DNA of 64,000 bases from Aquatica leii. Lineage: Eukaryota; Arthropoda; Insecta; Coleoptera; Lampyridae. The translations under genes were made by a program, and so were the position numbers. Each line of letters opens with the position of its first letter. The stretch's first letter is position 1. This document shows positions 21,674 through 31,599 of this stretch, piece by piece. The stretch is taken from the NCBI GenBank assembly GCA_035610365.1, contig CM069432.1, positions 20,832,354 through 20,896,353 of the forward strand, written 5' to 3'. The notes below the pieces were generated by a model, which saw only the letters and a program-made list of their open reading frames with translations, was not told the origin of the DNA and searched no databases.

Positions 21674-23422
21674 TTAGTGTTCTGATGCATAAGCTACCGG
21701 GTGGTTTTCTTGGGTTAATACTGCTCCTAACGCTTCATTAGAGGCGTCTGTTGTTAATGTAAATTCATTGTCCATATTAGGGTATTTTAAAATAGGATCA
21801 TTCATTAGAAGAGTTTTGCATTTGTTTACCGTTTCTATAAATTCTTCGTCAATCTTAATTTCGGTGTTTTTCTTTAGTTGTTTAGTTAAGGGTCGTGTAA
21901 TTTTTGCAAAATCTTTAATGAACTTGCGGTAATAACCAACAAGTCCTAAAAATCCTCTTATCTCTTTTTGAGTCCGTGGGATTGGGTAGTTTTTTATAGC
22001 TTCGATTTTCTTTTGATTTGGTTTGATACCTTCGTTTGTAATAATGTGTCCTAAAAATTCGGTCTCTTTTTGACAAAATTCGCACTTATCTAATTGAAGT
22101 TTCAAGTTGTGCAGTTGTAATTTTTGAAATACTTTTTCTAAAGATTTCCTGTGCTCTTCCAAATTCGGTGAAAAAATAATTATATCGTCTAAGTAAACTA
22201 AACAATGAGTGTTGATTAATTCGTTTAAAACGTTATTCATTAGTCGTTGGAATGTGGCCGGTGCGTTCTTTAATCCAAATGGCATTCTATTAAATTCAAA
22301 ATGACCAAATTCGGTATTAAACGCCGTTTTTCGTTTTGATTCTGTTTCCATCTCTATTTGATGATATCCCGAGGATAAATCTAAAACGCTAAAATATTGT
22401 GCTCTTCCTAACTTGTCTAATATATCTTCTATGTTGGGTAATGGGTACCTATCATCGATTGTTTTAGCATTTAATTTTCTGTAATCGATCACCATTCGTG
22501 TTTTTTCTACTCCTGATGCATCCGCCTTTTTTTTTACTATTTTTTGTTGTAACATTTCGTCTATGTGCTTTCTTATCTTTTCCTTGTTTGTAAATGGAGT
22601 TCGGTATGATCTTAAAAATATAGGGTCTTCGTCTTTGGTGGTGATGCTGTGTTTTATTGCATTTGTAGCAGTTAATTCTTCTTCCGGTGTTTTAAAAATG
22701 TTGATGTATTTTTTGCATAATTTTATTATTGTCCTTCTCTCTTCTGAATTCATGTGATTCATTCGAATTAGGTTGTTTAAATTTTTCATCGTCGTCTGTT
22801 GAGGAAAACTGAGTGGTTGAATTTCTTCTGAGTCTATTATTTCTTCGTTTAATTCGTTAATTTCTATTTCCTGTTCTACGTTAGTGGGATTTTCTAATAC
22901 AAGACTTACATTTCCATTATATACTTTATATAGTCCTTCGTTTATTATTACTCCGTTTAATTCTTGTTGAGGTATAAAAATGTCTCGATTTGGTTTAGTG
23001 TAGGCCAATGTGTGAATTTGTTTAATTTGCGCTGGAATTTTGATTTTTGTGGGTTTATTAAAATGCAAAACAAAATTATTACCATCGCTACGTGTTAATA
23101 AGTTATTTTCCAAATCTATATTAAATTTCAACTTTTTTAGATCACGAATACCAATTAATGCGTCAAAATATTCATGGAAATTTAAAACAATGAATTTTAA
23201 AGTTCCGAATGCCTTAAATTCTTTGAAACAAGGAATACCAGCTAATGTTTTCATAGTGCTTGTGCCATTAGCGGTGTTAATTTTTAAATTTGTGGGCTGA
23301 GTACAATTAGGATAAAATTTTGTGATTATTTTAGGATCGATTATGTTTATTTCGCTGCCTGTGTCAATGAGAATGTTTAAAGGAGGATTATTTAACTTAA
23401 TATAAGGTAAACATGGTGTCAA
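21674..23422 (-). CDS. pol: Errantivirus pol: protease, reverse transcriptase, RNase H start
   Basis: The 582-codon frame starts in the gag overlap, with no ATG. Protease: LIDTGSE at about 18-24. RT: VIDYRKLN at about 312, SVLDLSSGYHQIEM, and the active site YLDD at about 410-413. RNase H begins at about 545 (TTDASNEALGAV). It ends prematurely in RNase H at 21674, where loss of one base near 21,690 shifts the frame; the rest of pol continues at 21632. The RT region between KIV and KKKADASG appears about a dozen residues shorter than in relatives, at an A-run near 22,535, so RT may also be damaged. Expression would be by -1 frameshift from gag. Confidence 0.88.
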   Translation of the reverse strand: MTPCLPYIKLNNPPLNILIDTGSEINIIDPKIITKFYPNCTQPTNLKINTANGTSTMKTLAGIPCFKEFKAFGTLKFIVLNFHEYFDALIGIRDLKKLKFNIDLENNLLTRSDGNNFVLHFNKPTKIKIPAQIKQIHTLAYTKPNRDIFIPQQELNGVIINEGLYKVYNGNVSLVLENPTNVEQEIEINELNEEIIDSEEIQPLSFPQQTTMKNLNNLIRMNHMNSEERRTIIKLCKKYINIFKTPEEELTATNAIKHSITTKDEDPIFLRSYRTPFTNKEKIRKHIDEMLQQKIVKKKADASGVEKTRMVIDYRKLNAKTIDDRYPLPNIEDILDKLGRAQYFSVLDLSSGYHQIEMETESKRKTAFNTEFGHFEFNRMPFGLKNAPATFQRLMNNVLNELINTHCLVYLDDIIIFSPNLEEHRKSLEKVFQKLQLHNLKLQLDKCEFCQKETEFLGHIITNEGIKPNQKKIEAIKNYPIPRTQKEIRGFLGLVGYYRKFIKDFAKITRPLTKQLKKNTEIKIDEEFIETVNKCKTLLMNDPILKYPNMDNEFTLTTDASNEALGAVLTQENHPVAYASEH

Positions 23423-24459
23423 CTTGATTCGGTCATTGAGGAAACTTCTAAAAAATTTATGTCCGATTCAGTTTCGTCGTTCGAGTTATTTGTCAAGTCA
23501 TTAATAGTTGATGAAGGCTCATTAGCGTCGTTTTGTTCAATGTTAATAGGGGCGTAATATTGATTAGTTTCTGGATCGTACACGATTGATCCAGAATCAA
23601 TTTCTTGTAGATAATTTTTTACGGTAGAAATACCAGACATTGGTGTCGGTTTAGGCAAATTAAAATTTTGGTTAGGTCTGAAAACGTTTGAATTTGATGT
23701 AGAAAATTGTTGAATTTGTGGTTTGTTTTGAAAATACCTTTGTTGATTTCCTTGTCTAAAATTACTTTGAAATTGAGTTTGGGGTATTTGAGCTACTGGT
23801 TTGGAATTATACGTTTGTTTCGAAAAAGAGTTAGAAGAAGGTGGTTTTACAAATGATTTTGTGGGGCTACTTAATACATTTAAATAACTTCCAGAACGTT
23901 GCGCAAAATTAATTTCGTCCTGTGCAAACGTGATGGCTTGTTCTAAACTGTTAGGTTTTCGTGAACGAATTTGCATCGCAATCTGATATGGAATGGTGAC
24001 TAAAAACCTATCTAACGCATTTGTGGTTAACATTTCCTGTCGAAGAGGTTTATGCTCCAACTTTGATAAATTTAGTTTGGCAATTAATTTTCCTAACGCT
24101 ATTCTAATCCTATTTCCATACTCTATTAAATTTTCGTTTTTATTCATTTTCATATTACTAAATTCTACTATTAATTGTTCTAAGTCGCGCGAATCTGAAA
24201 AATGTTCAATGATTGCGGTTTTAATTTGAGTCCAATCGTCTAAATCGTCGCGAGGAGATAATATTTCCGATGCTCTACCTTTGAATTTTGAAAAAATAGC
24301 TGCTCTAATAACCGTTTGTACTTCTGGGACGGCGTTATATCTAACATCAATATTATCGCATGCTTTACAGAATGCATTTATTTGAGTTTCTTTCCCTTCA
24401 AAGACAGGAATAGTATCAAGTTCAATTTTAAATAATTGATAATTAATTGGGTTAGTCAT
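23419..24459 (-). CDS. gag: Errantivirus gag
   Basis: A 346-residue ORF with a true ATG at 24459-24457, about 490 nt after the primer site. The N-terminal two thirds look helical and contain the gag capsid-like segment (IEHFSDSRDLEQLIVEFSNM, IRSRKPNSLEQAITFAQDEI). The C-terminal third is rich in Gln, Asn, Ser and Pro. There is no CCHC knuckle, as is usual for errantivirus Gag. It ends at 23419, overlapping the pol frame. It looks undamaged. Confidence 0.88.
   Translation of the reverse strand: MTNPINYQLFKIELDTIPVFEGKETQINAFCKACDNIDVRYNAVPEVQTVIRAAIFSKFKGRASEILSPRDDLDDWTQIKTAIIEHFSDSRDLEQLIVEFSNMKMNKNENLIEYGNRIRIALGKLIAKLNLSKLEHKPLRQEMLTTNALDRFLVTIPYQIAMQIRSRKPNSLEQAITFAQDEINFAQRSGSYLNVLSSPTKSFVKPPSSNSFSKQTYNSKPVAQIPQTQFQSNFRQGNQQRYFQNKPQIQQFSTSNSNVFRPNQNFNLPKPTPMSGISTVKNYLQEIDSGSIVYDPETNQYYAPINIEQNDANEPSSTINDLTNNSNDETESDINFLEVSSMTESS
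23449..23455 (-). other. Putative -1 ribosomal frameshift site (TTTTTTA)
   Basis: In the gag frame the bases read T TTT TTA, a slippery heptamer of the X XXY YYZ type, 28 nt before the gag stop. The -1 frame (pol) is open from a stop near 23,470 onward, so the slip site lies inside the overlap. Confidence 0.65.
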
Positions 24460-24951
24460 CTTATTTTTTATTGTTAATGAATTTAAGGAATTTACTAAAT
24501 CCTCCAGATTTTTATATTTAAATTAACGCGAGTTTTAAATTTACTCTAACGTTTTTTGTTTCTATTAATTAAATATGCACGTGCAATTTCCAATTAGTGG
24601 AAAATATTACATTAAGTAATTGAAAGGAAGTACCTTTTAGTTACGATTAATAATGTGAAAATTAGCTTGTCCTACCTTATTATAATTTCCTTCTGTTCTT
24701 GTTACTCGTTCGTTCCTTGGAGCTGATCTTCAACCAATGCAGCGATGCACTTTTTGATGGTTATTCGGACTGCTCCGGGTTGCTGTTTGAACGTATTTTT
24801 GCGATATCTCTAAAGGTCCTCGTCAACGGATGCTGGGATGCACTTTTATTGGTCACTCCGATGGGTTAATTATCGCGTTTTCGAGTTCGTTTATTTGACT
24901 AGGGAATTAAAATTCGCCGATTCCTCGCACTTTTCGAATCGTGTCACTTCA
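24460..24951 (-). other. Errantivirus leader with two imperfect repeats
   Basis: Untranslated leader between the primer site and gag. It contains two related blocks of about 45 nt (24727-24779 and 24822-24866), each with GGATGCACTTTT or CGATGCACTTTT and a nearby CTCCG element. In gypsy this region carries insulator repeats; here the resemblance is only positional. Confidence 0.4.
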
Positions 24952-24969
24952 ATCCTACCGACTGCGCCA
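24952..24969 (-). other. Primer binding site, tRNA-Ser type
   Basis: The minus strand reads TGGCGCAGTCGGTAGGAT, an 18-nt complement to the 3' end (with CCA) of insect tRNA-Ser. Its first base overlaps the last base of the LTR, as in the 17.6/297 group. Confidence 0.85.
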
Positions 24970-25199
24970 ATTAAGTTTTTGTTTTAATAATGTTTATTTT
25001 TAAAAAGTTTATTTGCTACAAATTTAATATAAATTTAAACGTATAATGTGAATAATCGGTGGACAAACTAATAATGCTTTTCTATTAATTTTCACTTCCT
25101 TAAATAAACTCTTACAATTATGCTTATTCTAAAATTCCTTCGGTCACTGCACTAGTTTCCGCTAATAATGTTTGATCGGCAGATACTTCCGATGTAACT
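24969..25199 (-). repeat. Errantivirus 5' LTR, 231 bp
   Basis: Identical to 18010-18240 by eye. The right flank begins TACATACA, matching the left flank TACATACA at the other end. Confidence 0.92.
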
Positions 25200-25304
25200 T
25201 ACATACATAGTCATCTAACGTGCGCGAGATTTTGATTTCTAAATATTCGTCTTTATCCACGTTATAAATGAGCCTATTAATTTTGTTTTATATGTGAAAG
25301 TTTT

Positions 25305-25487
25305 TCTGGGATTAATTTCTATTTTTGTGATTTGATTTTCCCATAATTGTAATTGAAACAGCTTGGGTTACCGCGGCCCATTTTCCACTTTGGGGATATC
25401 GGTCAATTACACCATTTTTGAAATGGATATCTAGGGATAAGTCGTTGTCGTACTTCGTGTAATATTTTAGCAAATTTGGAGGCACAC
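25305..25487 (-). other. Candidate exon of unknown gene beside the errantivirus
   Basis: After a good acceptor (CCTATTGCAG) at 25488 the minus strand is open for about 58 codons (VPPNLLKYYTKYDNDLSLDI ... GKWAAVTQAVSITIMG) to a TAA. A neighbouring frame then gives a protein-like stretch (WENQITKIEINPRKTF). I recognise no family. It could be the last exon of a host gene or an old transposon piece with a frameshift. Confidence 0.3.
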
Positions 25488-25499
25488 CTGCAATAGGAA

Positions 25500-27210
25500 T
25501 AGTAAAAATTACACGAAACCTTGATGCATTCGGTTACGATGATTCATTGTTTGTCTATAGGCAACTTACTTATATCATTTAATCTCTAATTCTTTCTTTA
25601 TGCTGATAGCTATTAGCTATTAGCATGACTATATATTTGTGAGTACCATTTTTTTACTTGCTATTAATTTGAGTATCTGTCGAACGTAAAATACGTGCGA
25701 TGTAGATATAGGTGTTTACGACGCAACGATCGCAAATTTTTGTTGGTATAATTACGGTTTCAATTTATGCTAAATCTAATTTGCTTTGGGTTGCGAATTT
25801 ACTAGTTTCGTATGCAATCAAAGTTTAACTTTTTGATTTAATATTAACTGGTATTGTTATACAGTATTACGAGGACCCTATGTATGAAGTGTTGCTTACC
25901 CTCTACATTATTGATATTTATCAACGAACTCTTAATTAATACTGTATGTGTAATTCCGTCTCCTTTTTTTAACTTCTCTTTCTTGCACTGTTAAAAATAA
26001 ATATATTTCATGTTATAACCTGTATTTTGTCATTTGGTTTTCTTTCAGTGTTAGATAAATTTAAACGGTGTTTTTCATTACTAGTTTTGGCGTTTTTTTA
26101 ATTTGTTGTAAGACTAGCACACCGGGACTTGCGACCCGCTTGCATCGTACTGAGCTAGACGCCTACTTATAATTATTTTACTCGTTTACCTAATTTAATT
26201 TTAACAAAATTAAAAAACACATCAATCGAATGTTACCGGCTAACCTTTTTAATTCATAGCAAAAGTATAAAAACAAGTTAATTTAAACTTAATTTCAGTA
26301 TCATTTGTATAATAGTTTATTGGGTAATCAATACATTATTTGTTTATTTATCAATAAACATTTAATAAGCACATCAGTATCAGTACGATGAACTTTGCTG
26401 CAAATTCTTGCGATTTATGCCTTATCGTTATGTGGCATTCGTCAGTTTCATATAAACAACTAAGGTCAGTATTAACATCATACTTCGAAAATTCACATTA
26501 AATAATTTATACATATCCTGCAAATAATTAGTTCTTACAACTATAAATTTTCCGACCGAATCTTTAAAGTACCAATGTCATTGTTCGCTACACAGACTTG
26601 GTAATGAAGGTCGTATGTTTTCTTCTTTTTTTAAATAATTATTTCACTTTAAATTGCGCAATCTGACAAACCATACAATCAGATAGTTTGTATATGACGC
26701 AAATTTACCATGTTGTTTTCGAAGAATCAGAAGTCTATATGCATACTGACCTCACATACAACACAAGGATAATAATTAGTAATGAATCATAAATTACTGT
26801 GTAAACAAGATTTAATGTTTTTAATTTGTTCACAGGGAATCCCCATATAATCGGCTTAAAAACCTCGTATTAATTATTAATTTATGTAAACTGTTGATAT
26901 TAATATTGTTTATCAATAGAATTGTAAACAACAGTTACTTTATGCTGACGTAAAGATAGAAAAGTTGCAAAATTATTTATTGTAGACATTTTTTATATAA
27001 TAAAAAAATATTTTAAATCATATTACTTATTTCTACGATTCAAAAAATGTATAAAGCGTTAAAGCTCTCAAGCAAGAATGTTATAACAATTTTTAACAAC
27101 GTGCAAAGGAGTGTACGACTATGACGGTACTAATGAAAATGTTAATGACAGAAATATATTTATTTCCATTATTATTATGATCAAAACCACATTTTATACA
27201 AACCAAAAGT
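25500..27210. other. No gene recognised
   Basis: AT-rich, poor in long ORFs, no recognisable protein blocks, inverted ends or LTR termini. Confidence 0.4.
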
Positions 27211-27214
27211 CAAG

Positions 27215-27600
27215 TTAGGGAGTCTGTAAACATATTTGGTAGTATTATCGGAAATTATGTATTAGGGCTCCACTTTTTTGATGGTACTGTAAATGACCAA
27301 ATTTATTTAAAGTTTTTGCAAATTCACTTGCGTCGATTATGTGAATTTCATAGACAGAAAATACTAGAGAGGTACTTGCATGATGGTGCTCCTGTTTGCC
27401 ACACTCACCCCATTCATCATTATTTTAATTCTACATTTCTGCAAAAGTGGATTAGAAGAAGTTGTCCAATTGAATGGTTTCTACAATCACCTGACTTGTT
27501 TTCTAGAGATGTAGTTTATCAAACACCAGCCACTACAAGGAATGATATGAAAATAAAATATCATTTTAGAGCACCCACCTCATTTAAATGTCTTTTTTTC
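27215..27600 (+). pseudogene. mariner-like (ITm) transposase fragment
   Basis: The frame reads IGNYVLGLHFFDGTVNDQIY near 27255, then RYLHDGAPVCHTH, then FLQKWIRRSCPIEWFLQSPD, which are the ordered blocks of the C-terminal half of mariner-like transposases ('QHDGAPpH', 'WIGRGGPI.WPaRSPDL'). After SPD the homology jumps to DVVYQTPATTRNDMK, so a stretch is deleted. The Asp of HDG is kept; the rest is not functional. Confidence 0.7.
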
Positions 27601-27847
27601 AGCGGCGTCATTAATTTTCGGTTTAGTTATAATGGATCCTATATCTTCTTTGGATGGCCTTACACTTACCAATGTAGGAGTAGCATCATTATTTGTTTAA
27701 AAGTCGTATCAAGGTGGCTAAGACTGGAGTATCGTCATGTTAAAATCCTAAGAATTAACAGACATTTTTATTAGTGTTCAGGAAGATCCTGAAAATTTTG
27801 CAAATATCATTTTCTTGATATTTGGTCAATATTTTGTCAAGTCACCT

Positions 27848-28090
27848 TTTTGTAAAAAACCGCCGTAGTGTAGTAAGTAAAACGCTTAAAGCTCGTTTAC
27901 TACGCTGATGTGTTCAAATCCCGGTAATGTCTAAAATTTGTAACATTTTGGTAGGATTTCTCTTTGCAGGTCTAGCAAACTTGCAAATTGAACTTATGCC
28001 TAAAATACCCCTCTCACATTTCGCCGTTCGGATTCGGCATTAAACTGTAGATCCCGTGTATTTTTAGAAATACAAATGCATGCCACATGT
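27848..28090 (+). repeat. tRNA-derived SINE-like element
   Basis: A polymerase III-type head is visible: an A-box-like TAGTGTAGTAAGT near 27862 and a B-box-like GTGTTCAAATCCCGG near 27911, with a tRNA-like hairpin between. A body with CGCCGTTCGGATTCGGCAT follows near 28022. The layout matches insect tRNA-related SINEs. It is too degraded to be a working tRNA gene. The 3' boundary is uncertain. Confidence 0.5.
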
Positions 28091-28099
28091 TGACAATAG

Positions 28100-28890
28100 T
28101 GTCTTAGGTGCTAAGTCCAAAAAGGAAGTTCTTCGAATTTTGCTAGAACTAACTGACCTTTGTAAACTTGGTGGTTTTAGTTTGCAAAATTCTTCTAGTC
28201 TCAAATTCTTGATCAAAAATTTTGATTTCTAGTGTCAGGTTTGGAAATGATCCACAGAATTTTAGACATTTAGTGGAGCTCTAAACAAAACGTTTTTCTT
28301 ACATTTTACCTCTGTAAATATAGGTAGCAAAAAAAAGAATATTTTGTCTAAAATTGTTTGATCTTTTGGGATGGATATCTCCAGTAGTGTTTATTTGCAA
28401 ACGTTGTGGCGTCTGCAACTTGATTGGGATGAACCCCTTTTAACATGTTGAGTAAAATTGAAATTCCAAAATTTCTTTTAGAACCTTAAAGTGTCAGATT
28501 TTAAGCTTTTTGCACGCTTTTAAGCTTGGTTATGGCTCTGCAATGTATGTTTGTTCCTGTGACAGCGCTGGATACGTTAGAGTCAAATTTTTAAAGTCTC
28601 GAAGAAAGATCGTTACTCTCAAGGTCTCTACAATTCCGCGTTCAAACTTTTAATATATTATTCAGCTATTTAAAACGATATCCTACCCATTTAGTTCACC
28701 TTCGGACAGATTCAAGCATAGTTTTGTCTTGGTTGGGCATGGAACGTCATACCATAAAAACCTCTGTTGCATACCGCATTGAAAAAATGAATCAGTCATT
28801 TTCTAAGCTCTATTGAGAACACGTTTTAAGAAATGACAACCGTGAGTTATTTTTTAATCAATTTTGCAATTTGGATTTATGGTGGCATAG
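28100..28890. other. No gene recognised
   Basis: Non-coding sequence up to the left end of the Mutator-like element; no family recognised. Confidence 0.35.
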
Positions 28891-28896
28891 GCTAAC

Positions 28897-31277
28897 AAGG
28901 GGTTATACTACTGTGTAAAAATATTTTTTTCGAAAAATTTTTGTTTGGCTTAAATGATGTAGAAACTATCCAAGAAGAATATCCAAAAGCAATCTTGAAT
29001 GAAAAGTGAATAAAAATAATTTGTTTAGGCCGTTTTCGTAAGTGCCTTAAAGCGCACGAAAACGTTCGAAACGGCCGCGCGACGTTATAGCTCTGTTGGT
29101 CATTTTTCTAACAGAAAGCCGCCCGTCCGCCGTAGCTCCGAAGCTGACGACAGAGATATTTCTAGGCTCGCAAAAAAACTAAAATCTTTAACGGCCACAG
29201 GTGATATTGAAGTCGATAGCGCATTTGGCTACCGAATTGTGAATTTTATTTATGTTTTTACCATGCTGTCGCAAATTCTAGTGTGTAAACAATGCGCAGG
29301 TAGTGTTACTTTTGCAGAGTCGAGCATTCGCGGTCTTGGATTTAAGATCGTGGTAAAATGTAAAAAGTGCGAAAATATTATTATATTGACAGCAGCCCTT
29401 TAATTAACAACCATGCTTACGACATAAATAGACGTATCACCTTTGCTATAAGACTAATCGGTATTGGGGCGCAAGGAATAAATAAATTTTGCGCGTTCAT
29501 GTGTCTCCCAAAACCAGTGTATCAAAAAGCGTACGATGATATTGTGAAATGTATAGCAATAGGTATGATGGCTGTGAAATCTGCAGTCTTAAGTGAAGCT
29601 GTCAAAGAAGAGAAAAAGATTTCCGAAAGAAAGAAAGAAAATGAACAGCGTGAAGCACTATCAGTGTCGGGGGACGGTTCCTGGAGAAAGCGTGGCTTTT
29701 CTTCCCTTTTTGGATTTGCGAGTTTTATTGGATGGTATACAGGAAAAGTACTTGGCATTTTTGTGAAATCCACATATTGTAAGGCGTGCGAACATTGGGA
29801 GATGAAGAAAGACAGCGCTGAATACGAAGAATGGAAAAGCGTACATGAAAACAACTGTTATGTAAATCACAGTGGAAGTGCAGGAAAAATGGAGCCCGAC
29901 GCTGTAGTCGAAATGTTCTCGCGACAACAATCGATACGCTTACTATATCGGAGATGGCGACAGCAAGATCTTTAAGAGTATCCAAGATGCCAAGCCGTAC
30001 GATGATTTTCCTGTGACCAAAAAAGAATGCATCGGACATGTGCAAAAAAGGATCGGTACAAGATTACGCAATTTGAAGAAGAAAACTAAAAATCTTGGTG
30101 GTCGAGGAAAATTGACTGCAAAGTTGATTGATGAATTAAGTATTTATTATGGACTAGCTATACGTCGAAATACAGATTCCATAGATAATATGCGCAAGGA
30201 AATATATGCTGCTTTGTACCATAAAATTTCAACTGATGAAAATCCTGAACACGACAGATGCCCCGAAGGCGAAAATTTTTGGTGTTCTTGGCAAAGAGCT
30301 AAAGCCTCGCATATACTTGAACTATATTCTCATAAACCAGTTATGACTAAGCAAATATTCGATGCTATTCAACCCATTTATAAAGATTTAACAAAGGAAG
30401 ACCTTCTCTCCCGTTGCCTCGGAGGATTTAGTCAAAATGGAAATGAAAGTTTGAATTCTGTCGTGTATAACATATGATAATGGTTTTGAAGGACTATTAG
30501 ATGTTATGAACATAATTCAATTGAAGAGCAACACGCGATTAAATGAATATGTCACAGAAGTGGATAAACGTAGAGTGAAAGCCGCCAACCGTTCAGCATC
30601 GAGCAGTCGTAAAGAAGTTCGAAAAGACATTGCATCTTTTAGAAAAGAGAGTCAAGAGCAACATGAATCTAGAGAAGGATAGTTATATGGGGCTGGGATA
30701 GCCGAGTAAAGGTAAAAAAAAATTCAAGTCAATAGATTGAATATTTCATACCGTAAATGCGTCATAAAACTTTAAACGTATTTTTCTCGAAACTGGGTTT
30801 TTCGAACTGGCGTTGCCTGGAACTCAGCCAATTTTCATCGGATTCACTTCAAATTTCAACTGTTGCTTCTCAAATAGGTAATTTTTGGAAGTACACGGGG
30901 TTTTTTCGATTGACAAAAAATTACGTTTGTTATGAACAATGAAAGGTCTATTAGTACTCCAAAAATCGATTAAAAAAATTAAAATTATGCGAATTTAAAA
31001 AAAAACAAAAAATGCCGTGTACTTCCAAAGAAGAACTAAAATATTTTAAGAAAAATTTTTGGTTTTGCTCTAGGCACTTTTCAAAAAACATAGTTTTAAC
31101 TAAGAAAATTCCACGGCGCCATTTTAAATAAAAAATTGACAAAATAATTTGTGCCTATGCCTAAATATATGTCAAATTATGTTTCAAAATTTCTTTTCAA
31201 TCCATTCATTAGTTACCGAGAAAAAAATTCCCAAAGAAAGGTCAATTTTTCAGCGCGCCAGAGTAGTGTAACCCCTT
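28897..31277 (+). mobile_element. Mutator-like DNA transposon with terminal inverted repeats
   Basis: Inverted ends of about 19 bp: AAGGGGTTATACTACTGTG at 28897-28915 and the complement of AAGGGGTTACACTACTCTG at 31259-31277 (two differences). The direct repeat CTAAC flanks both ends exactly (28892-28896 and 31278-31282). Five bp is shorter than the 8-11 bp usual for Mutator elements. A decayed transposase gene fills 29.0-30.7 kb. The right third (30.7-31.25 kb) is non-coding AT-rich sequence. Confidence 0.75.
29034..30690 (+). pseudogene. Mutator-like transposase, broken by at least three frameshifts
   Basis: Frame 1 (29034-29396) has basic and Ser-rich sequence (YSSVGHFSNRKPPVRRSSEA) and a zinc-knuckle pair: LVCKQCAGSV, then KCKKCEN. 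Frame 2 (29367-29975) has INKFCAFMCLPKPVYQ and the catalytic block VSGDGSWRKRGFSSLFG. Frame 3 (from about 29940 to 30477) has YYIGDGDSKIFKSIQDAK, KKECIGHVQKRIGTRLRNLK, ELSIYYGLAIRRNTDSI and GGFSQNGNESLNS. A last frame runs to 30690. GDGSW, GDGDSK and NESLN hold the likely Asp-Asp-Glu triad of the 'Mutator' domain seen in arthropod elements. It is dead, yet the blocks are well kept. Confidence 0.8.
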
Positions 31278-31282
31278 CTAAC

Positions 31283-31595
31283 TAACGTTTTTTGAGCATC
31301 GATGCTTACTTATAGAGCGTTTTTCGGCTTTGTCGCGCCTGGTCTTATTGCGATTTTCGAGAGTGAGCGGTCGATTGTCAAATTCCGGTTTGTAGTAGTC
31401 AGCTAAACTTCCTTTGTTATTGCCAAAAGATGTCATTTAACTAAATTGATTGTGCAATACTATCATGCTATTTATTTACATGTTAGCCAACAAACTTTTA
31501 AAGCATTATTAAGTAGAGAATTTCGGATTGTGAACGCTTATTAATTAAGAAATGGGTGCGCAACTGTACGGTTTTTTTTAGATTTTATTCTAAAT
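31283..31595. other. No gene recognised
   Basis: Short stretch between the Mutator-like element and a BEL remnant; nothing recognisable. Confidence 0.35.
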
Positions 31596-31599
31596 CACA

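Larger units (their letters stand above)
18010..25199 (-). mobile_element. Errantivirus (Ty3/gypsy-type with env), nearly full length
   Basis: A 7190-bp element on the minus strand with 231-bp LTRs at both ends that I read as identical. It has a tRNA-Ser primer site, then gag, pol and env in the usual order. It sits in a (TACA)n-like target, so the 4-bp TACA duplication is supported but not unique. The LTR begins AGT and ends ATT, as in the gypsy/17.6 group. Identical LTRs imply recent insertion. It is not intact: a base is missing in RNase H and some RT sequence appears to be lost. Confidence 0.92.

Noticed and set aside
27850-27935. Possible intact tRNA gene
   Set aside because: A and B boxes are present but the acceptor and anticodon stems do not pair properly; a SINE head is a better explanation.
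29522-30045. Minus-strand ORFs opposite the Mutator-like transposase
   Set aside because: Antisense to recognisable transposase blocks on the plus strand.
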